A DNA stretch of 64,000 nt, taken from DASRHY01 sp046765875 (lineage in GTDB: Bacteria > Actinomycetota > Actinomycetes > Propionibacteriales > Kribbellaceae). This document shows, one piece after another, positions 1 through 7,680 of this stretch. A program made the position numbers and the translations under genes. The notes beneath the pieces were generated by a model. That model did not search any database. It was given only the letters and a program-made list of their open reading frames with translations, and was not told where the DNA came from. The stretch covers positions 1 through 64,000 of the forward strand of contig JBKPSJ010000027.1 of NCBI GenBank assembly GCA_046765875.1, given 5' to 3'. Positions within the stretch are counted from its first letter, which is position 1, and each line of letters begins with the position of its first letter.

Positions 1-93
1 GCCGTACTCGACGCCCCGTCGTACCTGCACCTGGCGTACCGGCCCGGCGTGCCTCTCGTGGCTCAGACCTTCGTGGCCGGCCGCCCGGCCTGA
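1..93 (+). CDS. C-terminal fragment of an unidentified protein
   Basis: The first frame is open from the window edge to a TGA at 91-93 and would encode the last 30 residues of a protein ending in VAGRPA. Codon third positions are G/C rich, as in neighbouring genes, but the piece is too short to assign a family. The gene starts outside the window. Confidence 0.45.
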   Translation, partial: AVLDAPSYLHLAYRPGVPLVAQTFVAGRPA

Positions 94-133
94 CCACGGC
101 GGCGTCCGGCCCCGTCCGCAGCCGGCCCGTCGT

Positions 134-242
134 GCGGTCAGAATCCGCGGCGCCACCGGCGCTGGCGGTCCTCAGGCGCTCGGCTCTTCCTCAGGCCGCT
201 CGGCTCTTCCTCAGGCCGCTCGGCGCAGCGAATTCTGACCGC
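134..242. repeat. Inverted repeat, 21-bp arms, at the 3' end of the AbiEi-like gene
   Basis: Arms at 134-154 and 222-242 match in 19 of 21 positions when one is inverted. The outer 11 bp (GCGGTCAGAAT / ATTCTGACCGC) are perfect. The 67-bp interior holds two 20-bp tandem copies and the stop codon of the minus-strand gene. The same GCGGTCAGA core recurs, again inverted, at 1134-1215 on the other side of that gene. Confidence 0.7.
181..220. repeat. 20-bp direct repeat, two exact copies
   Basis: Positions 181-200 and 201-220 are identical; a partial third copy lies at about 171-180. Each copy contains the reverse complement of TGA. The copy at 211-220 supplies the stop codon of the minus-strand gene at 211-1077. 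This looks like a local tandem duplication of the gene end. Confidence 0.8.
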
Positions 243-1077
243 GGGAGTGGACGGCCCGGACGGACTCGATCACCCAGGCCGGTTCGTAGACGACGTCCTC
301 CCAGGTGAACCGCAGCACCGTCCAGCCGCGAACGACCAGGCTGACATAGCGGCGACAGTCGCGGACGAGCGCCCGCCTCGTGCCATGGAACTCGAAGCTG
401 TCGGCCTCGAGGACGAGCCGCCGCACCGGGTCGGCCAGATCGACCCGTGCCGTGAACTCGTCGTCGGCGATCAGCAGCTGAGGGACGAAACCATCGAGGC
501 CGGCCCCGATCAGGACAGCGCGGAGCATGGACTCCAGAACCGACTCGCTGCGCGCGTCGACGTGCTCGGCCACGCGGATGACAGCTTGTCGTCCGGCCCG
601 CCCGAGCGCGTGGCCGGCCGCGAGTAGTTCCGCGCGGCCCACCAACCGGCTCCGGACAGCCGAGTCGGCGATCGCGAGCGCCTCGCTGAACGGCAACGTG
701 CGCGCACAGTCGACGACGGTCCTCAGCGGGGTCGTCACGTCCTCGATGACCGGCGCGTCGGCCCAGTGCAGGATCGCCGGCACTCGGCTCGGCCGGCGAT
801 GGCGGTGCCGCGGGATGGTGACGTGCGGAAGGGCGGGCCGGTTGACAACACCGAATCCCCAGTGAAGGGCTGCGCTCTCGTGCGAAAGTGCGCCCCGGTG
901 ACTACGCGCGACTGCGAGGTCGGACAGTCGCGGCGGTAGCGCGTAGACGCCACGGCTGATCCTGCGGATCGCGCCGGTCGACAGGCTGTGCCGGATCGCC
1001 CGGCGAGTGCACCGCTCGACGAGCCAGCCGAAGGTCGCGCATCCTCCGAATGCCGCCAGCGCCTCGACCGGGTCCAT
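211..1077 (-). CDS. AbiEi-like winged-helix protein with DUF559-type C-terminus
   Basis: This 288-residue protein has two parts. Residues about 1-55 look like the winged helix found at the N-terminus of type IV toxin-antitoxin AbiEi-family proteins (short helix, then RISRGVYALP). The last 80 residues resemble the DUF559/Vsr-like nuclease fold: an Asp in ARVDLA, then EADSFEFHG, a DCRRY segment and a GWTVLRFTWEDV strand. Function is unproven; many actinobacterial paralogues stand alone without a partner toxin, as here. A second member lies at 36122-37132. The gene is bracketed by GCGGTCAGA inverted repeats and ends inside a 20-bp tandem repeat. The start is the ATG complement at 1075-1077. Confidence 0.75.
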   Translation of the reverse strand: MDPVEALAAFGGCATFGWLVERCTRRAIRHSLSTGAIRRISRGVYALPPRLSDLAVARSHRGALSHESAALHWGFGVVNRPALPHVTIPRHRHRRPSRVPAILHWADAPVIEDVTTPLRTVVDCARTLPFSEALAIADSAVRSRLVGRAELLAAGHALGRAGRQAVIRVAEHVDARSESVLESMLRAVLIGAGLDGFVPQLLIADDEFTARVDLADPVRRLVLEADSFEFHGTRRALVRDCRRYVSLVVRGWTVLRFTWEDVVYEPAWVIESVRAVHSRGQNSLRRAA

Positions 1078-1133
1078 CCGTTGATCGTGGCTGATGCGCG
1101 GCGCCGGCGTCCGGCCTTATCCACAGACTGTTG

Positions 1134-1215
1134 TGCGGTCAGAGTTCGGCTGCGTCTGCGCCCGCAGCGCGCGAACGCGACAGGTGAGCGGCCGACGGCC
1201 GGATTTCTGACCGCA
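1134..1215. repeat. Inverted repeat with GCGGTCAGA core, upstream of the AbiEi-like gene
   Basis: TGCGGTCAGA at 1134-1143 and its exact inverse TCTGACCGCA at 1206-1215 enclose 62 bp. The core is shared with the inverted repeat at 134-242, so the gene at 211-1077 has one such element on each side. No gene was seen between 1078 and 1228. Confidence 0.6.
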
Positions 1216-1228
1216 GGAACGGCCGGCG

Positions 1229-1372
1229 TCAGTGGCGGCGGTTGGAGCGGCGGCGGATCAGCTGTACCGCGAGGACGAGGACGAAGGCGAGCAGGATCAG
1301 GATCACCGCGGCGAGGATGAGCGCGCCGTTGCCTGGGTCGTCCTGGGCCAGGGCGAGCATCAGCGACTGCAC
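1229..1372 (-). CDS. 47-residue single-pass membrane microprotein
   Basis: A GTG start at 1372 is preceded, at good spacing, by GGAGGT, a strong ribosome binding site. The product is VQSLMLALAQDDPGNGALIL followed by a hydrophobic helix (about residues 16-38) and a basic tail with RRRSNRRH, so a single membrane span with the basic C-terminus probably cytoplasmic. The Ala/Leu-rich start followed by AQDD could also be a short signal or anchor region. No family is recognised. The ribosome site, clean hydrophobic profile and G/C-ending codons support a real gene. Confidence 0.6.
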   Translation of the reverse strand: MQSLMLALAQDDPGNGALILAAVILILLAFVLVLAVQLIRRRSNRRH

Positions 1373-1460
1373 TGCGGACCTCCGATCCGGCCGGGCGTTC
1401 GGCACGGCCAGCTCCAGCTGGGCAGGCTCATGGTCACAGTCTGTCGGATTTCGGCGCCGG

Positions 1461-1466
1461 TAGCGT
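1461..1466 (+). promoter_or_regulatory. -10 element TAGCGT, leaderless promoter
   Basis: TAGCGT ends 7 nt before the ATG at 1474. This spacing recurs through the window and fits leaderless transcription starting at the start codon. It argues against the in-frame GTG at 1465, which overlaps the box. Confidence 0.5.
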
Positions 1467-1473
1467 GGCGGCC

Positions 1474-2496
1474 ATGCCCGAACCGGTCGTGGTGGCCCGG
1501 GCGGCCGCCGGTCAGCGACCGTATTGCCCGAACGCGATCAGGTTGGCCTGTGGCCGGATCCTGGCCGCGTACCGCGAGGGTGCCGGGCACGTCCGCAGTG
1601 TCGGCCGGATTCTCGCGGTGGCCAGCGACGACGACGGCAGGACCTGGTCCGACCCGTGGGTGGTCGTCGACACCCTGCTGGACGACCGGGACCCGATGCT
1701 CACGCAGCTGAGCAACGGCGACGTGCTACTGATGTACTTCCGGATCGACTGGTCGCGTACCCCGTGGGACGTACCCGGCGTCCAGGTGGTGCGGTCGACG
1801 GACGACGGCGCCACTTTCGGCGAGGCGGTCGAGGTGCGGTCCGCGATGCAGAAACGGACCGCGAGGCGCTGGCACCGGTACCGGTCCGGCCACATCGCCA
1901 GTCACGGCCGGATCCTCGAACTACCCGGCGGCGACCTGCTGGCACCCGTCTACGGGATCTTCGCCGAGGACGCCGAGCATTCCGCGAGCGTGGTCCGTTC
2001 CACCGACGGCGGGTTGACCTGGCCGAAGCGGAACGAGGTGATCGTCGGGCGCAAGCCCGGTACGTATTACCTGGAGCCCGTGCTGACCTTGTTGCCGGAC
2101 GGGCAGGTGGTGGCGCTGCTGCGGACCGAGGAGGCGGCCGAGCTGGCCCGGTCCGACGACGGCGGCCTGACCTGGTCCGATCCGGAGGTGCTCGAGCTAT
2201 GGGCGCACTCCGCCGACACCGCCATGTTGTCCGACGGGAGTGTGCTGCTCGCGTACGGAGATGCCTCGCGGACGAGGTACACCGGCCGGCCGACGCTGGC
2301 GACGGTCATCCCGGACCCGACCGGCCCGTGGGACACCGGCGGCCAGCACCTCGTGTACAACGCCGGGCACGACACCTTCGACCAGGCGAACCCCTCGGTG
2401 GTCGAACTGTCCCGCGGTCTTGTGATGGTGCTGACCTACGACATCTTCCGCCAGCAGATCGTTGCCATCCGCAAGCGCCGCAGCGGCCTGCGCTGA
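1474..2496 (+). CDS. Sialidase-like (BNR/Asp-box) protein
   Basis: The 340-residue protein carries four Asp-box motifs (SxDxGxTW type): SDDDGRTW at 51-58, STDDGATF near 110, STDGGLTW near 178 and SDDGGLTW near 225. These mark the blades of a six-bladed beta-propeller of the sialidase/neuraminidase superfamily. Conserved Arg residues and the acidic RDPM segment near the third strand fit an exo-sialidase-like active site. No signal peptide is visible, so it is probably cytoplasmic or a catabolic relative rather than a secreted virulence enzyme. Start chosen by the -10 box 7 nt upstream. A 13-bp tandem repeat follows the stop codon. Confidence 0.8.
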   Translation: MPEPVVVARAAAGQRPYCPNAIRLACGRILAAYREGAGHVRSVGRILAVASDDDGRTWSDPWVVVDTLLDDRDPMLTQLSNGDVLLMYFRIDWSRTPWDVPGVQVVRSTDDGATFGEAVEVRSAMQKRTARRWHRYRSGHIASHGRILELPGGDLLAPVYGIFAEDAEHSASVVRSTDGGLTWPKRNEVIVGRKPGTYYLEPVLTLLPDGQVVALLRTEEAAELARSDDGGLTWSDPEVLELWAHSADTAMLSDGSVLLAYGDASRTRYTGRPTLATVIPDPTGPWDTGGQHLVYNAGHDTFDQANPSVVELSRGLVMVLTYDIFRQQIVAIRKRRSGLR

Positions 2497-2505
2497 GCCC
2501 CGAAC

Positions 2506-2544
2506 CTGACTCTCGAAGCTGACTCCCGAAGATGACTCTCGACG
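2506..2544 (+). repeat. 13-bp tandem repeat, three copies, each carrying TGA
   Basis: Copies at 2506-2518, 2519-2531 and 2532-2544 differ at one to three positions (CTGACTCTCGAAG type). TGA triplets fall at 2507, 2520 and 2533, 13 bp apart, so a stop occurs in all three frames just after the sialidase stop at 2494-2496. Confidence 0.75.
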
Positions 2545-2853
2545 ACACCCCGGAAGACGCCGGTGTGCGATCAAAGGTGCCGCGGGTTGGCGGAAGGCCG
2601 TTGAGCAGCGGATACAAACCGATACTGAGCGTGACCGGGTCGATGACGAGGATCACAGATACCGGCCCTACGTTCTTGCCCAGCGCCGCGATCGGCCCGG
2701 CCACGGCGAAGAACCCACAGCCGATCGAGCCGTTCCGGACGATCCGGTTGTTCCCGCCCGCGATCGGGGTGCTCACCGGCCAGACCCTATCGCCCAGCCC
2801 GTGACCCTGAGTGATCCCTGGGAGGACTTGGGAATGACACCAGGATGTGCAAT
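2545..2853. other. Intergenic region without a supported gene
   Basis: About 310 bases precede the dnaK control region. The minus strand has an open hydrophobic frame from ATG 2776 (MSTPIAGGNN then a Val/Leu/Ile-rich run to about 2590). It has no convincing ribosome site, and its frame continues into the antisense of the sialidase gene. It may be a decayed gene remnant; nothing else is evident. Confidence 0.4.
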
Positions 2854-2874
2854 GTTGAGCGAGGTGTACTCAAG
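2854..2874. promoter_or_regulatory. HspR operator (HAIR) 1 of dnaK
   Basis: GTTGAGC-N7-ACTCAAG matches the HAIR consensus CTTGAGT-N7-ACTCAAG with the exact 7-bp spacer. HspR, encoded at the end of the same operon, is the expected repressor. Confidence 0.85.
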
Positions 2875-2897
2875 TTCATCGCGGCGGCGAGAGGGAT

Positions 2898-2927
2898 TTG
2901 ATCCGAGCACGCCCGATTGGACAGAAT
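2898..2927 (+). promoter_or_regulatory. Probable dnaK promoter
   Basis: TTGATC at 2898-2903 and CAGAAT at 2922-2927 are separated by 18 bp. The -10 overlaps the first bases of the second HAIR, so bound HspR would block polymerase. The mRNA leader would be about 30 nt with GGAGG before the ATG. Confidence 0.5.
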
Positions 2928-2946
2928 TGAGTCTGCATCACTCAAC
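2926..2946. promoter_or_regulatory. HspR operator (HAIR) 2 of dnaK
   Basis: ATTGAGT-N7-ACTCAAC with exact spacing, lying over the expected transcription start. Two operators 72 bp apart (start to start) suggest cooperative or looped repression of the operon. Confidence 0.85.
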
Positions 2947-2963
2947 TTCGTGGAGGTAAGCAC

Positions 2964-4826
2964 ATGGCCCGCGCGGTCGGTATCGATCTGGGTACGACGA
3001 ACTCTGTCATCGCCGTACTCGAAGGTGGCGAGCCCACCGTCATCCCCAACGCCGAGGGAGCACGCACGACGCCCTCGGTCGTGGCCTTCGCCAAGAACGG
3101 CGAGGTCCTGGTCGGCGAGGTGGCGAAGCGCCAGGCCACCACCAACGTCGACCGCACCATCCGGTCCATCAAGCGCCACATGGGCGAGGACTGGTCCAAG
3201 ACCATCGACGGCAAGAAGTTCAGCCCACAGCAGATCAGCGCGTTCGTGCTGCAGAAGCTGAAGCGGGACGCCGAGGCGTACCTCGGAGAGCAGGTCACCG
3301 ACGCCGTCATCACGACCCCGGCGTACTTCACCGACGCGCAGCGCCAGGCGACCAAGGAGGCGGGCGAGATCGCCGGCCTGAAGGTGCAGCGGATCGTCAA
3401 CGAGCCGACCGCTGCCGCGCTCGCGTACGGCCTGGACAAGGGCCACGACCAGACCATCCTGGTCTTCGACCTCGGGGGCGGCACGTTCGACGTGTCGCTG
3501 CTGGAGATCGGCGACGGCGTGTTCGAGGTGAAGGCGACCAGCGGTGACAACCACCTGGGTGGCGACGACTGGGACCAGCGGATCGTCGAGTGGCTGGTCA
3601 AGCAGTTCAAGAACAAGAACGGCACCGACCTGTCCGGCGACAAGATGGCCATGCAGCGACTGCAGGAGGCCGCGGAGAAGGCCAAGATCGAGCTGTCCAG
3701 CGCCGCCGAGACGACGATCCACCTGCCGTACCTGAGCCTGACCGACTCCGGCCCGCTGCACCTGGAGGAGAAGCTGTCGCGGGCGGAGTTCCAGAAGCTG
3801 ACCAGCGACCTGCTGGACCGCACCAAGGCTCCGTTCGCCGCCGTCATCAAGGACGCCGGGATCAGCGTGTCGCAGATCGACCACGTGATCCTGGTCGGCG
3901 GTTCGACCCGGATGCCGGCGGTTGTGGACGTCGTCAAGGAGCTGACCGGCGGCAAGGACCCGCACAAGGGCGTGAACCCCGACGAGGTCGTCGCGGTCGG
4001 CGCCTCGCTGCAGGCCGGCGTGCTCAAGGGTGAGGTCAAGGACGTCCTGCTGCTCGACGTGACCCCGCTGTCGCTGGGTATCGAGACCAAGGGCGGCGTG
4101 TTCACCAAGATCATCGAGCGGAACACGACGATCCCGACCAAGGGCTCGGAGATCTTCACCACCGCCGAGGACAACCAGCCGTCGGTGATGATCCAGGTCT
4201 ACCAGGGCGAGCGTGAGATGGCCCGCGACAACAAGTCGCTGGGCAACTTCGAGCTGACCGGGCTGCCGCCGGCGCCGCGCAACGTGCCGCAGATCGAGGT
4301 CACCTTCGACATCGACGCGAACGGCATCGTGCACGTCAACGCCAAGGACCTGGCCACCGGCAAGGAGCAGCGGATGACCGTCACCGGCGGCTCGGCGCTG
4401 CCGAAGGACGACATCGACCGGATGGTCCGCGACGCCGAGCAGTACGCCGAGGAGGACCGCAAGCGGCGCGAGGCGGTCGAGAACCGCAACCAGGCCGAGA
4501 GCCTCGTCTACCAGACCGAGAAGTTCCTGTCCGAGAACGAGGACAAGATCCCCGACGACGTCAAGACCGAGGTCAAGGACGGCGTCGAGGAGCTGAAGAA
4601 GGCGCTGGAGGGCACCGATGACGCCGCGATCAAGGCGTCCTCGGAGAAGCTCGCACAGGCCAGCCAGAAGATGGGCGCCGCGATGTACGCCGCGGCCGGC
4701 AACCAGGCCGGCGCCGGCGCGTCCTCGTCCAGCGAAGGCCCGCAGGACACCACCACGTCCGACGACGAGGGTGTCGTGGATGCTGAGATCGTGGACGAGG
4801 AGCCGAAGAAGCCGGAGGACCAGTGA
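2964..4826 (+). CDS. dnaK: Chaperone protein DnaK (Hsp70)
   Basis: This 620-residue ATP-dependent chaperone binds exposed hydrophobic peptides and works with DnaJ and GrpE in the cytoplasm. Visible hallmarks are the phosphate-1 loop IDLGTTNS at about 7-14, DLGGGTFDVS near 169-178, VGGSTRMP near 311, and a variable acidic tail ending EEPKKPEDQ. Length is standard for actinobacteria. GGAGG sits 7 nt before the ATG. It is the first gene of dnaK-grpE-dnaJ-hspR, controlled by two HAIR operators, so it should be induced on heat shock when HspR releases. Confidence 0.98.
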   Translation: MARAVGIDLGTTNSVIAVLEGGEPTVIPNAEGARTTPSVVAFAKNGEVLVGEVAKRQATTNVDRTIRSIKRHMGEDWSKTIDGKKFSPQQISAFVLQKLKRDAEAYLGEQVTDAVITTPAYFTDAQRQATKEAGEIAGLKVQRIVNEPTAAALAYGLDKGHDQTILVFDLGGGTFDVSLLEIGDGVFEVKATSGDNHLGGDDWDQRIVEWLVKQFKNKNGTDLSGDKMAMQRLQEAAEKAKIELSSAAETTIHLPYLSLTDSGPLHLEEKLSRAEFQKLTSDLLDRTKAPFAAVIKDAGISVSQIDHVILVGGSTRMPAVVDVVKELTGGKDPHKGVNPDEVVAVGASLQAGVLKGEVKDVLLLDVTPLSLGIETKGGVFTKIIERNTTIPTKGSEIFTTAEDNQPSVMIQVYQGEREMARDNKSLGNFELTGLPPAPRNVPQIEVTFDIDANGIVHVNAKDLATGKEQRMTVTGGSALPKDDIDRMVRDAEQYAEEDRKRREAVENRNQAESLVYQTEKFLSENEDKIPDDVKTEVKDGVEELKKALEGTDDAAIKASSEKLAQASQKMGAAMYAAAGNQAGAGASSSSEGPQDTTTSDDEGVVDAEIVDEEPKKPEDQ

Positions 4827-4902
4827 CGGAGCGGCAGCGAGCGAACCGACTAACGCCGCGGCTTTCTCGTCACGTAGTCCCCGAGCGGAGCGAGGTGTCG
4901 CA

Positions 4903-5640
4903 GTGACCGACAACGACCCGCGTACGGAACGGCCGGACGGCGAGCCCGTCGTCCGGGACCGCCGGCGGATCGACCCACAGACCGGTGCCGTGCGGGAGCC
5001 TGACGCTGCTCGGGCTCCCGCCGCGGCGGATCAGACCGCTGCGCCAGAGCAGCAGCCCGAGCAGGCAGACCAGAATGACCAGAATGACCAGCAGGAGGAA
5101 CGGGTGGCCCAGTTGACCCAGGCGCTGGCCGAGCGTACGGCCGACCTGCAGCGATTGCAGGCCGAGTACGTGAACTACAAGCGCCGGGTGGACCGGGACC
5201 GGCAGGCCAACCGCGAGCTGGCGGTGGCGTCGGTGCTGACCGAGTTGCTGCACACGCTCGACGACATCGGCCGGGCCCGTGACGCCGGCGAGCTAGAGGG
5301 CGCGTTCAAGGCGGTCGCGGAGTCGGTCGAGCGGGTCGTGGAGAAGGCGGGTCTGGTGCGGTACGGCGAGGTCGGCGACGTGTTCGACCCGCGGATTCAC
5401 GAGGCGCTCATGCACAACTACTCCGACGACGTCGACGGCCCGACCGCGACGAAGGTGTGGCAGCCGGGCTACCGGCTCGGCGAGCGGATCCTGCGTCCGG
5501 CGCGGGTCGCGGTCTCGGAGCCGACCGAGCAGTTGCCGGAGCAGCCGGCGACCGAGGAAATTGCCGAGGGCAACGACGTACAAGAGAACAGCGGTAACGA
5601 CGTACAACAGAACAACGGTAAGGACGAGGCCGGCGAGTAG
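4903..5640 (+). CDS. grpE: Nucleotide exchange factor GrpE
   Basis: GrpE releases ADP from DnaK. The 245-residue product begins at GTG 4903, 76 bp after dnaK. Residues 1-65 are acidic and Gln/Asp-rich (a repeated QNDQND run), residues about 68-110 form the long coiled coil (AQLTQALAERTADLQRLQ), and the beta domain carries the family signature region from VGDVFDP to the GYRLGERILRPARV strand. The C-terminal 40 residues are a low-complexity tail rich in Glu, Asn and Gln. The ribosome site is weak, consistent with coupling to dnaK. Confidence 0.95.
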   Translation: MTDNDPRTERPDGEPVVRDRRRIDPQTGAVREPDAARAPAAADQTAAPEQQPEQADQNDQNDQQEERVAQLTQALAERTADLQRLQAEYVNYKRRVDRDRQANRELAVASVLTELLHTLDDIGRARDAGELEGAFKAVAESVERVVEKAGLVRYGEVGDVFDPRIHEALMHNYSDDVDGPTATKVWQPGYRLGERILRPARVAVSEPTEQLPEQPATEEIAEGNDVQENSGNDVQQNNGKDEAGE

Positions 5641-5661
5641 CAGGCAGGAGGTGAGGCGTCG

Positions 5662-6813
5662 GTGAGTACCAAGGACTGGATAGAGAAGGACTTCTACAAG
5701 GTCCTCGGCGTCTCCAAGACTGCCGAGGCCGATGAGATCAAGAAGGCGTACCGCAAGCTGGCGCGCAAGTACCACCCGGACTCCAACTCCGGCGATCCCA
5801 AGGCGGAGGCGAGGTTCAAGGAGATCTCCGAGGCGTACGACGTGCTCGGAGATCCCAAGAAGCGAAAGGAGTACGACGAGGCGCGCCGGTTGTTCGGCGG
5901 CGGCTTCCGGGTGCCGACGGGCTCAGGCGGTGGTGGCGGCTTCAGCTTCGATGTCGGTGACCTGTTCAACCGAGGCGGCACCGGTGGCGGTCTCGGAGAC
6001 ATCCTCGGCGGTGTCTTCGGCGGCGGTACCCGGACCACGACGACGCAGCGGCCGCGCCGCGGCCAGGACATCGAGTCAGAGGCGACGATCGAGTTTCCCG
6101 AGGCGGTGAACGGCGTCACCGTCGGGCTGCGGATGACCAGCGACGAGCCGTGCAAGACCTGTCACGGCACCGGCGCGAAGTACGGCACGGTCCCGAAGGT
6201 GTGCCTCAAGTGCGAGGGCACCGGGATGCAGACCTCGGTCCAGGGCGGCGTGTTCGCGATGACCGAGCCCTGCACCGAGTGCAAGGGCCGCGGTCTGGTC
6301 GTCGACCAGCCGTGCGAGACCTGCCACGGCTCCGGCCGCGGCCAGTCCAGCAAGACGATGCAGGTCCGGATCCCGGCCGGCGTCCAGGACGGGCAGCGGA
6401 TCCGGCTCAAGGGCAAGGGCGCGGCCGGCGAGCGTGGCGGCCCCTCGGGCGACCTGTACGTCACCGTGCACGTCCGGCCGCACCGGATCTTCGGCCGGCA
6501 GGGCGAGCACCTGACGCTGACGGTTCCGGTGACCTTCACCGAGGCCGCGCTCGGCGCCGAGATCAAGGTCCCGACGCTGGACGGCCTGCCGGTCACGGTC
6601 CGGATCCCGCAGGGGACCGCGAACGGCGCCAAGCTCCGGGTCCGCGGCAAGGGCTCGGTACGCCGGGACGGCACCCGTGGCGATCTGCTGCTGACGATCG
6701 CCGTCCAGGTCCCGCACAAGCTGACCGAGGAGCAGCGCGCGAAGCTGCAGGAGTACTCGTCCGCGGCCGCTCAGTCGGACCCACGCGCCGAACTGTTCAA
6801 CGGAGGTGCGTGA
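5662..6813 (+). CDS. dnaJ: Chaperone protein DnaJ (Hsp40, type I)
   Basis: DnaJ stimulates DnaK ATPase and delivers substrates. The 383-residue protein has a J domain (about 10-75, HPD at 38-40), a long Gly/Phe region (about 80-120), four CxxCxGxG zinc-binding repeats between about 164 and 225 (CKTCHGTG, CLKCEGTG, CTECKGRG, CETCHGSG), and the C-terminal substrate domains. It is therefore a complete type I DnaJ. Start is GTG 5662 with AGGAGGTG upstream. Its stop overlaps the hspR start by one base. Confidence 0.97.
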   Translation: MSTKDWIEKDFYKVLGVSKTAEADEIKKAYRKLARKYHPDSNSGDPKAEARFKEISEAYDVLGDPKKRKEYDEARRLFGGGFRVPTGSGGGGGFSFDVGDLFNRGGTGGGLGDILGGVFGGGTRTTTTQRPRRGQDIESEATIEFPEAVNGVTVGLRMTSDEPCKTCHGTGAKYGTVPKVCLKCEGTGMQTSVQGGVFAMTEPCTECKGRGLVVDQPCETCHGSGRGQSSKTMQVRIPAGVQDGQRIRLKGKGAAGERGGPSGDLYVTVHVRPHRIFGRQGEHLTLTVPVTFTEAALGAEIKVPTLDGLPVTVRIPQGTANGAKLRVRGKGSVRRDGTRGDLLLTIAVQVPHKLTEEQRAKLQEYSSAAAQSDPRAELFNGGA

Positions 6814-7271
6814 TGAGCACGCCGTTCGAATCGTTCGCGCCGGAGTGGGACGACCGCACGCCGATGTACGTGATCTCGGTGGCGGCCCAGCTGGCCGGAA
6901 TGCACCCGCAGACCCTGCGCCAGTACGACCGGCTCGGCCTTGTTGTGCCGAGCCGGGCCAGCGGTCGCGGCCGGCGCTACTCGGCGTACGACGTGGCGCG
7001 GCTGCGGTACGTCCAGTACCTGTCGCAGAACGAGGGTGTGAACCTGGCCGGCATCAGGCACATCCTCGCGCTGCAGTCCGAGGTCGACGACCTGCGGATG
7101 AAGGTCAACCAGTTGGTCGCCGAGCTGCAGCGTGGTTCGGGTCAGCCGCTGACGCCGCGGGTCGGCCGGGTGTTCTCGGCCGGTCCGGCCGGTGACGTGA
7201 TCGCGATGAGCCGGCACACCACGGTCCGCTGGATCCGTGGCGGCGCACCACTGGAGATCGGGCCCCGCTGA
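6813..7271 (+). CDS. hspR: Heat-shock repressor HspR (MerR family)
   Basis: HspR is the autoregulatory repressor of the dnaK operon and clpB, using DnaK as co-repressor. The 152-residue protein has a MerR-type HTH at about 18-85: YVISVAAQLAGMHPQTLRQY, the wing SGRGRRYSAYDVARL, then a helix with GVNLAGIRHIL. A short dimerisation helix follows. The ATG at 6813 overlaps the dnaJ stop (TGATG), so translation is probably coupled. Its cognate HAIR sites lie at 2854, 2926 and 8788. Confidence 0.95.
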   Translation: MSTPFESFAPEWDDRTPMYVISVAAQLAGMHPQTLRQYDRLGLVVPSRASGRGRRYSAYDVARLRYVQYLSQNEGVNLAGIRHILALQSEVDDLRMKVNQLVAELQRGSGQPLTPRVGRVFSAGPAGDVIAMSRHTTVRWIRGGAPLEIGPR

Positions 7272-7277
7272 CGGCAA

Positions 7278-7655
7278 TCAGATGTCGTATGCGGTGGCGT
7301 GCTGCGGTTGGTAGATCTGGATCGGGTCCGCACCCGGCACCAGGACTTCGATCGCCAGGCCGTAGCCGCGATCGACGATCGAGCCGTCGAACTTGGCGCC
7401 CTTGGCCGTGAGGTCGGCGACGGTCTGATCGATGTCGTCGCACATCAGTGAGACCAGGTGGTGCCGCGGCGAGCTGTAGGTCTGGCCCTCCTGCTCACCC
7501 GATGTCGGGTGTACGCCGAGCTCGCTCGGCCCGGTCTTGAAGATCAGCCAGCCCGGGGCGTCCTGCGCGTACGGCCATCCGAGCACGTCGCGGAGGAAGG
7601 CGCGCGTCGCGTCCGGATCGTCGGAGTAGATCAGCGTGTGTACGGCAGTGATCAT
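7278..7655 (-). CDS. VOC (glyoxalase/bleomycin-resistance) superfamily protein
   Basis: A 125-residue single VOC module starting MITAVHTLIYSDDP with the paired beta-alpha-beta-beta-beta units typical of the fold: ATRAFLRDVLGW in the first half and HLVSLMCDDIDQTVADL in the second. Potential metal ligands are His in the first strand and Glu in the AIEVLVP strand. The substrate cannot be predicted. It is convergent with hspR, with 6 bp between the stops. Confidence 0.8.
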   Translation of the reverse strand: MITAVHTLIYSDDPDATRAFLRDVLGWPYAQDAPGWLIFKTGPSELGVHPTSGEQEGQTYSSPRHHLVSLMCDDIDQTVADLTAKGAKFDGSIVDRGYGLAIEVLVPGADPIQIYQPQHATAYDI

Positions 7656-7680
7656 GCTCTGACGCTACGCCGTACCGCGG

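Noticed and set aside
2532..2804. 90-codon plus-strand frame upstream of dnaK
   Set aside because: Begins inside the 13-bp tandem repeat and lacks a ribosome site or recognisable fold.
2787..4913. 708-codon open frame antisense to dnaK
   Set aside because: Its composition (Leu/Val/Arg/Asp-rich, no domain) is what the complement of a GC-rich gene gives; dnaK on the other strand is certain.
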